Below are positions 22,801-34,800 of a DNA stretch of 64,000 nt, in pieces. The notes beneath the pieces are model-generated. The model was not told the DNA's origin. It searched no databases and saw nothing but the letters and a program-made list of their open reading frames with translations. The DNA comes from Micrasema longulum (taxonomy: Eukaryota > Arthropoda > Insecta > Trichoptera > Brachycentridae), in the NCBI GenBank assembly GCA_022494885.1, contig JAGVSM010003662.1:1-64000 (forward strand). Reading direction: 5' to 3'. The translations under genes were made by a program, and so were the position numbers. Position 1 is the first letter of the stretch; every line of letters starts with the position of its first letter.

Positions 22801-25800
22801 TAACTCTTTGGTACTAGACTATGCCCTGGCTCTCATCCCGTACAGTCATATTATACTGTCAACCCTTGCTTACCTAGTTGCTTGCGTTGTTTGACACCTC
22901 CGGGTTCTTTGGTCAGACATAAAATTTGATTAATCGAGATCTTGTAGTCATATTATACTGCTTAGATTATTATTTTCAGAGAAATGCCCTTTTTCCAGTA
23001 TGATCGGGAAAACAGGCATAAAGCCCACAAAATCCCAACACAGAAAACAAGGTATAGGAATATAGTAAACCTGGCAACAAACACAAATTAACCCATAATG
23101 ACCGTAAACAATTAATTTTTTATAAAGTTTATATTTGAAGCACTAACGTAGTGGTTAAAAACAAAGTTGCTTTATTTCTTTTATTTTTTAATGACTGTCT
23201 AGATTCCTCAAATATATCCAACCCCTCCTCCCATCCACTTGGAATAAACAATTGAACATTCGTTGAATTCTTGGTAGGGGTGAGTGGTAACCAATATTTG
23301 ATTTAAAGATTGGCAAAAAAAAAATGGTTGGCGATGTGTTCTACTTGGTGCAGAAAAAATCATTTGTTTGGTGCATCACAAATACGATGTTTTGGGAGGA
23401 ATGGTAAGTCCAATCAACAGGTTTATCAAACAACAAACCATCATGCTGCTTCTTCGTAGGGGTAGGCAGTGGATAGAACTCCATATCACTCTGTCTTTGT
23501 ATACAAACCTCGCTTCCTCTACATTCCTCGGTTTACCGATACAATAAAAACGAACATGTGAAATTATACATGGTACTTCTTATTATACTATTGGGATAAT
23601 TTATAAATATTTTATAATGTGTGCAATGTGAATGTATTTTTTTAAAATGCCAAAAAAAGATTATTATTATTATCATTCATGCATGTTCTCATGCATGCGT
23701 GCCTGATTTTTGACATTTCCGTCTTCAAATATTTGTTGGATTTGGTCATGCCATGTCTTTTTTGTTTCCTGCATCCATCAACACTCATTCGTAGAGTAAA
23801 TGTTTTTACCCACTCTTTCGCCATCCATTTATCTCTTATGTCAGCCTTACATAATGCACGGATCTCGACATTTCCTTTTACCACACATTCACCTGAGAGA
23901 TTTCATATTGACAGCATTCAGCCAACTTTTATCCTTGTTTTTCCAATTCCACATTCGCTTTAACACATAAGGGCCGGCACCAGGGCTCCATTGCGAACGT
24001 CTAATTTTGCCTCCTGCGATAAACTTTCACTTGTCAAGGTTGGTTTTAGCGCACCGTTCACCCTGTTCCCGGCACTCACCCTCAAACAGGTTTATATCTG
24101 ATCTAATTACAAAAAAATATTTTTCCAAAACACTTTTATTTATTTATTAGATATCTCACACCTATTAAGACAATTCAAATTATTTGTATTTTTCACTGAG
24201 AAATTCGGTGCCGTCTAATAAATTAAGTGATTTTATTAAATTTTGTTATTTTGACAAAGAACTATTTAAGTAATGCATTTTGTCTTATAAGGACATTGTC
24301 AAACTAATATGGGAATGAGCTGGGTTGTGATGCTGTGGTAGTGTTGCGAATTCTTGAACCAGAGGTCAACTTGACACTCCTTTTATAGCAAAGTTATTTA
24401 CAATACGGTGAAAAGGGCCCCGATATAAATTAAAAAAATCACTGAAATTTAAAATACCTTATACACATTCAAGAATGCGATGCAATCACTCGATGAACCA
24501 TCTGCCCACGTTAATTTAGAATTGTACGCCATCAACCTTTTTTGGAATGGTGTACTGAACACATTCTTGACGCTCATTGCTGCAGCTAGAATATAAAAAA
24601 TTGTTTCAAAGATATTTCTGGTTTTAAAAAAAAAATATACATCTTTTATCCTCCCTCTTTCCGACGGCAAGCCCATATCGAGCTTTGGTCTCCTGCAACA
24701 TTAACATCGAACTCTGTTCTAGGACAGACATCTTTTTATAGTTTTTTTTTGTAATTTTAAAAGTGCATATTAGTGGGTTTTCCACCTACTTTATTTGTTT
24801 TAGTTTAATGTATATTTTTGATAGTTGTTAGCATTGTAAATTGTAATTTTACCATTCCTGTAATAATCTAATGAGAAAGTTCAGTGTCTTTTTTTAATTT
24901 TTTACTTTGCTAATAGACTATTAAAATAAGCCAATTTTTGTTGAAATATTGCATGTAAGGGTTGCTTATTAAAATGCATGTCATGTTTGTTTTATATTTT
25001 TGTGCAACACTATGGCGAAGCTTAATTGTGGGTTTTGCATGCTGGTTTAATTGGTGTCCTGATGACAGGTATGTCTCGAAACCGGTAGACATAGAAAAGT
25101 CGGTCAGTGGTTATATATAAATATTTAATAACATTTGGTAAATATTAATCAATTTATGTATTATATATACGGCTTGAGTCAATTACAATAGTTACATGAA
25201 GAAACTGAACAGAAAGAACATAAAACTATGTAGCAAAGACAGACAAGGGCAATAAAATTATGGTATACAATATATTCATAAACACTATAAACATATAAGA
25301 CTTCGAGTTAAAACATGCCAATTCATCTACGAAAAGTCAGAAGATCTATCCCAAAGGATTCCATGTTGTGTGACTAATTGACTAATCTACACATCCTGGA
25401 CATTAGGGCATAAACAAAAGTTGCTCTTAAAAGATTTAAAAAATAGCAAAAATAGAAAAATAAAAATAACAGATTTTGATTTTTGGGGACATGGTTGGGA
25501 ACATGAAAAGAAACTGATTCATTAATTAATAAAAAAAACATTACCACGCATGCATGTATGTAATAAAATAGTTAATATGCAAGTGCCTCTACAAAATGGT
25601 GGCAAGAAAAATACAAATAATATATTACCCATTGTGATGCAGTCATTTAGGCATCCAAATATGTATCCGAGAACAATAAGTTTGGAGAATCTAATATCGA
25701 GGGGCAGTTTAGCCATTATTCTTCCCATATATGTAATGTCTCCATCATCAACAGATATTGCTCCCGATACCGTTTTGAGCATAGCACCCACCTAAATTGG

Positions 25801-28800
25801 AGGAATAAAATTACTAATGACAAAAATTAGTTGCCAAGTTTCAGTGGATGCAAATGTGATTGATAAAACTCAACTGATTTCATTTTGTTATTGTATGCTC
25901 CTCCCATCCAATAATTTCATTCTGGAGTAGTGAGATTTTGACATGCGAGACATTCTCTTCATAATAAAAATGATAATAAAATACAACCTATTTACTTAAT
26001 TTCACAAAAATTTTATACTGTAGCCTGAATATGAGGTTTTTCTGCATTTAAATAATAAAACAAATAAACTAAATAAATTGGAAATTCTAGAAATAAAAAA
26101 AGCTGTCAAACAAAATTTCAATATTATAAATAATCAATTAAACTTAAGCCAAAGTCCTATTATTAGTATTTTCCCTATAAAGTCTAATCCTACCTTAAAT
26201 ACAATTACCCCCTCCCCTATCCTCATCGACACCCACTAATCTGTTCAATGTTTCTTTTATATTTTATTTTATTCAGAAAACATAGTCATATAATAAATAT
26301 TAAAATCAACGATTTTTTAACATGAAAAGACCAATTAAGTTTTCATAAATTATGCGAAAGATGTAAACATTAAATGTGACAAACAAAATAATAAATAAGA
26401 AACTCAAGTGAGAAAAGAACAATTGTTAACATTTGGGTTTTCCATGGAGGTTATCGTTGGTAATAAATAAAAATACCATTTATACAATTATAGGGATAAA
26501 TATTGCAATACAAGAACAGTTAAAAACATGGAAGTTTAGTGATTAAATATCCCTGTAGTTGCTGAAACTAGTCAGTTGTGTAAATAAATAAAGTGGTTCA
26601 TAAAACAAAGTTATCTTATTTATCTCTCAAAATATTATTTATAACGATGAACAACAAATTTAGTGCTACAAATATAAAAACAAACAAAATATATAGAATA
26701 CAGTAATTACCAATCCAGACACCACATATAGTGTTAAAAATATAATTCCTTTATTATAGATTGTCATATCGACATTTGCAGATGTCTGTTAAACCCACAC
26801 CCACGTAACATGTCTGATTAAAAATACAGAATGGTGAATGTTACACAGTGCGTGAAGTGATCACTTAATGATGGATCATAAGCACTGTAAATGGCTACTT
26901 ATAATATATTATCTTCTCAATTAGGATCTCCAACATAATTATACAAGTATATTCATTTTACCTGTTTTAGATTTAACACAGTCTTAGTAATATTAGTGAG
27001 GTCTGGAGGGTCCATAGCAAGAGCTAGGATAGAGACTGGTGGACCCATATCTAGTAGCTTGGCTGACAAGACCAGGTTGTCCAAGGGACATCGTTTCATC
27101 TCAGGAATGCAATCCTCAGGCAGGGTGTTCTGTAAGAGTCAGGTTATAAAGTTTACAGCAGTGGTAAATGTGATTATAAATAAAAAATATATTTTATTTA
27201 AAAATCATTCAAACATAATATTATCACTGAATTACTTTCACGTGTGTGTCAAACAAACCAATACTCTAAATATAATAATAGATAGTGGAACATTATTCTG
27301 TTCTTCAGGGCCCAATGAATATAGAAACTAAAGCTACCTCATACGTTTAACTGGTTGGCGTGCGATTGCAACAAATAAATGGAAAATATTAACAAATAAA
27401 TGGTTAAAAAAATTGGCATCAAAATGTGAAATATTACAAATATGGGGGTTGACTAATATAGAGGTTTCACTGTATTTAAAATAATTGTAATTCTTACGTA
27501 GAAGTCTTGGTGTACCATCCTATAAACACGTCCTTCTCTAACACGGCCAGCTCTACCTGCTCTCTGTTTGCAGTTGGCTTGAGAGGCCCAATCCATTTGG
27601 AGCGAGGAGAAGTTAGTTTCGGGATTGAACTTCAGAACCTTCGTAAGGCAGAAGTCAATAACTGTAAAAAAAAGTAGATGTTTACAAAATACAACACTCA
27701 ATTATTCCTTTCAATGAATGAAGGAGATTCTGGGAAGGGTATTTGCAATGGATAACTCCGTCAAAGCCCAGTTGTGCTTTGCACTGGTATATACTTTGTG
27801 AATCATTTGTTTTAACTTCTTCTTTAATCTTTTTCGATCACAGCCTATTTAAGATATAATGTGATAAAAAAAAATGCATCTACCAGTTGCGAAAGCTGTG
27901 CAGTGATATTTTTAGAATACACCAGTCGGGGTAATTTTAGTTACCATATTTGATGTCAGGAACAGTGATGGAGCTCTCGGCTATGTTGGTAGCGAGGATG
28001 ATCTTACGAAATCCGAGTGGAGGTGACCTGAATACTCGCACTTGCTCTTCGGTGGTAATGGTGGAGTGAAGAGGAACCAGCCACCACTTGCAGTCGGAGT
28101 ACGCTGGGTTGACACTCTTGCTGCGAAATAAAGCAACCTCATGAATAAAAATGAAAAAAATGCATTTTTATGATTTATAAATATTTCATATTTGTAAATA
28201 ACTGAATACTAGAAAATGGGATAGTCGTGTTGGAATGAAGTTAAAACCTCAGATCTCTGATCTATGGGTCTGCAATACTACCACGAGATCTGCAATACGA
28301 ACATGTAAAAGGCATTTAAACCACTACATAATGGTCGGTGATATTGCAATACCGCCTAAACTGTTTTTATTAACAAAAATGTTTTACTGCAATAAATTAA
28401 TTATATGGACTATGAGTCGGTAGTTTTAAATTATTGCTATTTTTACTCTAAATAGTGGTATTGCAGTATCACCGACGATATTACGTTTTGTTTGCAGTCG
28501 AAAGGGTACAAAATAAATTCTTGCGTTTTATAAATTATGAATTGAAAATACCTGTAGAATCCTTAAATTATGATTTCCTTAGAAATGAAATGAGATTACT
28601 TGAATTATCTGATCGTAGAGTTATTGCCGATTTATTATTCTTATTTAAAATAATGAAATCGATAATTGACAGCCCTGCTCTGCTTGAACTCATTCAAATG
28701 CGAATACCTAGTAGGTGCACTAGAAGTAAGGAATTATTTTTTTGCAAGAATTCGCGGACCAACTTTGAAATGTACTCTCCTATTCCCAGGATACATAGGT

Positions 28801-31800
28801 ATGGAAATGAATAAGAACAAATATTCGATATCTTCAATACAAGTTCTGTTCATGAATTAAAACGAATTCTCACTCGTTATTTTTTAGAAAAATAATGGAT
28901 TTATTTTTAAATATGTTATAAAATTTTACTTTGTTTCCTGGAATATGTGATTTTTTATTTCTTTATTTAACATGTTAGACATAATTTTAAATTGTACATT
29001 GGTGGATTTATTGCCAAATGGATGATTTCACTAAATGGAGGTATTATTATTTAGTAATTACACTATTTTTATTTTCTATTTTTGTTTTATTGCTCGAAAA
29101 ACTTTTATTTTTTTAAGTACTTATGTTGTATTAATTTTTTTATTATTATTATCTAGTTATTCTCAACTTTACTGTGTTATATTTATATTTAGTATATGAG
29201 ATTTTATCATAGTTATTGCTTTTTTTTTATTAAGAAATGTTATGTTTCTTTTTAACTTTTTGTATTATATGTTTGCTAAATTGTTTAGTTTTAATTATTC
29301 TATTATTTCTTACTATGTACTTCATGATCATTGTGCACTGCTGTGATTATTTCTGTAAATTGTTATTTTTTTGTAAAAGGTTCTTTGAACCGTTGATGTA
29401 TAAATAAATAAATAAATAAATCTGCTACTTTGACCAATGGCCGCTAGGATCGCTGTATAAATATGATATTTGTGTTCATTAATATACTAAATAAAGTTCA
29501 ATTAAAATACTTTAAAAATATAAACGGCGGTTTATATTTTATGTAGTATTTTTTACTCGGTTCAGTATACATAGGCAATATAAAGAATTATTATAAATGT
29601 TCTAATAATGTACGGGCTGCCTCGTAGTCAAATAGTCAGCGCGTTTTCCTACCATGCAAGAGGTCTCAGGTTCGATTACAGACCTCATGACGTGAAATAT
29701 TAATTTAAATAGGTGTTTTAACACTAGAATATTTTATAGTCCCTGGACTGGCACCTGAGCGTAATACTGATCATCTTACCTTCACATTACAAAAATGATC
29801 AAGATACGCTGCGGTTGGTGTACCGATGCACTGCCCTATGCACCAGGAAGAATGAATGAATGAATATATGGTAAGCTGTGAATTTACAAGGATGATTTAT
29901 CTTTGCTCCCAAGTAGAGTGAATAGTTTTCAGCAAACCACAACTCACCGTAATTCTTGATCATTTAGCGTTTTGTATAGTTCTTCTATCTCAAATATTCC
30001 TGGCAGGAATATTAATACTGAGGGCCGCGCACTGCCGCCAGTTTCGTTGTTCTTCTCCTCTTCACTATCGATAAACTCGAAAGCATTTAATATTTTCAGA
30101 GTGAAAATATACATATCCTTGGAGATTCCCGGAACAGAATAGTTTATTTCAGGGAGCTGGAATAACATTAACGGGCATGAGAAACGTTTGATGACTTGAA
30201 CGACACTGAGGAATGCTATATTTGAAAACACTGTAGCTACGAATGAAAAATTACTAGTCTTCTATCATTCACCCAAAAATTGAAACAGGCAAATTGGGAA
30301 TTTGATTTTTATTTGAACATGTTCGCGGACACTTTTCTTTTATTGGGTCCACCCATATAGATGCATATAATAATTTTCTTATTTTTTGGAATACATAATT
30401 GGACAGCAGTTGATGGTTTGAAGTCAATCTTATTTAACTAACTTACTGGGACACTTCTGTTAGCGACTATTCAAAATACATACAATATCTCCTCCTACCA
30501 TATAATGAGTGCTATGGGAAATTGCATATAAAAAATGTTTTCTAACAAGCGGTAAAAATTAGAGCATTTAATTGTTTGGAGAAGTTTTCCAAAAATGTTT
30601 AAAAAAAATTAAGAAAATAATATTTCACTTTAGGAAGGTTTTGAAAAAGAATGCCCCTTTAATTAATAATCAAATAACTTTTTAATATAGCCCATTACAC
30701 GATGTTCCGTTATAATTTATTTATTTATTTTCAGTTCACAAACAGTAAAATATATCATAATATAAATACAATTTATAAAATAGAAAATAATAACACTAAA
30801 CATCTTTCACCAATTATATGTGAACACCAATAGTCACAAAAGAAAAATTGTATTTAGACCAAAATTTAGTTTTCATTATATGTTATTAAAGCAGTTTATT
30901 AGAATTTAGGTAAGATTAATTTTAATAAAATTTAATTTAAGATAGATGCAATTTATACAATCAAATATAATTTTACTAGATTAATAATAAAGTCTCGTAG
31001 TAGTAATAAGTTTTTTTAAATGAATATCAATAAAACATTTAAGTTTGTAAGTGAAAATTCTTGATGGAAGTTCATTGTAATTTATTATATAAATAAAAGA
31101 TAAGTAATAATCCACAAATTTGGAATATCCAGTGACCGGATTCTTCAAAATAACTTCATTTAATTTACTTTCATATGATTTTGAATTATCTATCCTTACC
31201 TCTGTTTTGTATAAATACATTGAACTCCTTAATAAAGATACCAGTCTCGAAGATGTCGCGAAAGCGATGAAACCGGTCACTGGATATTCCAAATTTGTGG
31301 ATTAAAGTATCACTTGTCTTTTATTTATAAAATAAAAGTATATCAATAAATTATAGTAATGGTCACCCTTTACTTAGTAAACTCATGCTTCTCCCTCAAC
31401 CTCTTTTAACTATTTCTCCCACAACACCAAATATTTTCATAAATTATAATCAGTGCATGTTAGTGTTATATACTAAAAGCATGTGGTTTCAAATCAGCAA
31501 GTTGGTTTTATATGTATTTGCTACAACTATGGAAAGGGTGTATAGTGGGATTTGCATGTTAGTTTAATTGGTGTCCCGACGTATAGACGGGTATGTCTCG
31601 AAACCGGTAGACATAGAAAAGTCGGTAAGTGGTTATATATAAGTATGCAATAACATTTAGTAAAATGTTGACCACAAAGTTAGTGCTTGAAATATTAATA
31701 ATAATTAAATATGTACTGGTGTGTTTAGAAGACTAAAGGAATGCACATTCATTTATTGGGCCTGCCACACACTCAACGAGTGTCATGGGAAATAGCGAGG

Positions 31801-34800
31801 AAAGGAGGCAGAGACGTAGTGTGGCAACATTACTCATCATGCCGCACGTCATGCTCCTCGTTGTGCCCACCGCTTCCTATTTTGCCGGTTTTTGAGCGTG
31901 AGTCAAAGGACCGGCAATATGAGCGCGAGTGGTTGGCCACAATCGCATGGTTGCAGTACGCATGTGGTAGGCATCGAGCGCTCACACAAGACACACGCGT
32001 CATTTTTTAATGATGTATATTTCTTTGTATGACATTGATATAATTAGCTTTATTAAAAATGCATAGTGCGCACGCTGTCACAGTTTCATCGTCCAGTGTA
32101 TAGAAAGAGAAATGACAAGTGCGGACCGTCGCAATTAATTGCGCGAGTAGAGCAGTGTGTGGGCGGAGAGGGTAACATCGGGCGAGAGGGCGGCAGCGCG
32201 AGGAGCAAAGTGAGGAGCAGCGCAAGGAGCATAGTGTGGCGAGGCTATATATAATTTAAATTGTGGAAAAACCACATTTGACGGTAAATTTACAGGTCTT
32301 AAAAAATAAAGTTATACTTACTGCTCCCAAACAGGACAGCATTTGCAAATGGAAAATTTTTAGTTGAAACATTCTTACACTGTCTATATTTATAACAGGA
32401 TACTTTACAAATCCCTGGTATGATGGCATACTAAAGTATGTTGAAAATTGTTCAACATTGAATGTGGCTGACATCAGAATAATCTAGAAAATAGGAAACT
32501 CATTTAAATACTAAAATGGTTTATATTAAAATAAAATATATGTTTTCATTCCATTTTGCGGCCAATTTCAGCTTTATTGTATAAACTGTGTTAAGCTGAA
32601 ATGTCTAACGATTACTAAAACAATATATTTAAAAACAAATAATTCAATAAAATATTAAACATGTTCAGTAAAAAAAAAAGGCGGCCTCCGTGGTGTAGCG
32701 GTCAAGACGCTTGACTCACGCACGGAAGGTTCCGGGTTCGATTAACGGTGAGAACACAAAAAATAAAAATGTGATTTTTCTCAAGCCTGGGTGTTCTGTG
32801 ATATGTAATTCGCCACTGTAATTGGGCCTCCTGGCCTGTTGTGGTGCAAAAATAAAAATAAATGTAAATGTAAAAAAAAAAAAAATTACTGAAAAAAAAA
32901 AAAAAAGAATTTGAGAAACCAGTTTCGATTACATCTGGTGAGTGAGCAGTCAAGTTATTATTTATTCAATGTATCAAATTAGTTTTGCAATAGGGATTTT
33001 TTTATTCTGGATGTTTCCTTGGGGCATTACACACATAAATAACAAAATTTAAAAAAGCTTTACTTGTTTGAAATTAACATATTTTATGTAGTTCAACAGC
33101 GATAGAGAACCTGCTTAAGAAGGAAAATAGAAGTCTAGGCGTTTCTTTTTTCAGCAAAAAATGCTTGAAATCTAATGATTCACAAAAATACTTTGATTAT
33201 GGAGTCATTTTCCACGACCTTATTATGCCTGTCATTTCCTGGTTTAAATGACACTATTCTGCCTAGGTATGAACTTTCATATTATTTTTTCAATTCTGCC
33301 ATCTAGCTTGCCATTTAAAATATATATCAATTGGATAGGCGATCAATGCACTAAAATCTCAATTTTGTAGGAGATTTTAATTTGTGATTATAATATATTT
33401 TTTAATTCACCTTGACTTGGCGATTTGTGAGCAGTAGTTTTTTAACTACGATAAACAAAAAATCCATTTCTTGATTTCTCTCATGAACCTCATCAAGGAT
33501 AACATGGGTATAGCATTCCATGCTTTTGTTATTAACTGGAAGAGAAAAATTAATAAGTTAAAATAAAAATTATAAACTGGCGTCAATTTAGTAATAGTCA
33601 AAATAATATTTTTAAATTGCAGCATGAGAAAAAATATTTGTATTCAACTGGAAATGTATAATGTGCACATATCGTAATTTCCCTACCCACATCTAGTGGT
33701 GCATAGGGCAACTGCATTGGCACTCCATCGGTCTTACGCTTCAGGTACCAGTCCGGGGAAAGTGAAATATTGTAGTGTTAAACCACCATTAAAACAAATA
33801 TAATACCTATCATCACGGTTTTCTATATGTCAGGGTTTAATTTACATACTGTATGAAAATGAATAGTATTTGTGTTTATTTCTGATGAACCTAACTTGAA
33901 CAAGTCTTAAGAACTTACTTAATTTTTGAAGTAAAACTCCAGTGGTGACATATTGCAGCCTAGTGTCCTTAGATAATTTAGAGTCCAACCCAACCTTGAA
34001 TTGAAACCGTATTATTAAATCAATTGTTATAAAAATAATATAAAATGTACAAATTTATGTGTACCCATACACGTACAACACACAGTGGAAGTGGAGACAA
34101 AATTTTTTCATGCCTTGATAAATTATTACATCAGCAAGATCTCATTTATATTAATGATTTTTAGAATCTAGGCTTGCATCAAAAGGTCCAGATCCAGTCT
34201 TGAGTTTACAATACAACACAATCGGGGCATTGGTGCATGCAAGCCATTATTTGTGGTGTGCAGATAGAGGAACAGCACATCATTATTTCACAACAGGCAG
34301 ATCGGAACATTGAATGCCACTTGCTATAGTAACGATGGTACATCAATCACGCTACTAAATAAACTAAATATAAATAATATGGAGTCAATATTATTTCTCC
34401 GTTTTGTGGACTTAATATTACTAACATCGACTCCACATCTTAAGTGTAGTCTCCCTCTCAAGGCCGAAATTATAAAATGAATCAGCATAAAAAATAAATA
34501 AAACAATTGATACTGATGGTAGAGTAGGCACCGCTTACATGACTATTGGAGAGCACAGCCTTACAAACATGCTAACCATTATACCAAGCACTAAGGGTAC
34601 GTTATGTATCCACCTGATAACCAACAATGCTGCCCATCTCGAAGTTGTTTTCTTCACAAACTCTGCGAGCGATGGAGATGGCGGCAATTCTCCTCGGCTG
34701 GGTAACAATAATGTTACAGAACTGTCTGCGATGGTAATGATCTTCTAAGATCCACTGAGGCACCTGAGTAGTTTTTCCACATCCTGTTGGACCATCTATA

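Noticed and set aside
32379..32483. Shorter spn-E exon 6 ending at the first GTAAGA
   Set aside because: It drops the conserved FxLKxFxL-like segment before exon 7; the longer exon ending at GTAAGT keeps frame and family spacing.
32682..32752. tRNA gene on the plus strand
   Set aside because: A and B boxes are present but the acceptor ends do not pair, and the downstream body matches 61862-62036.
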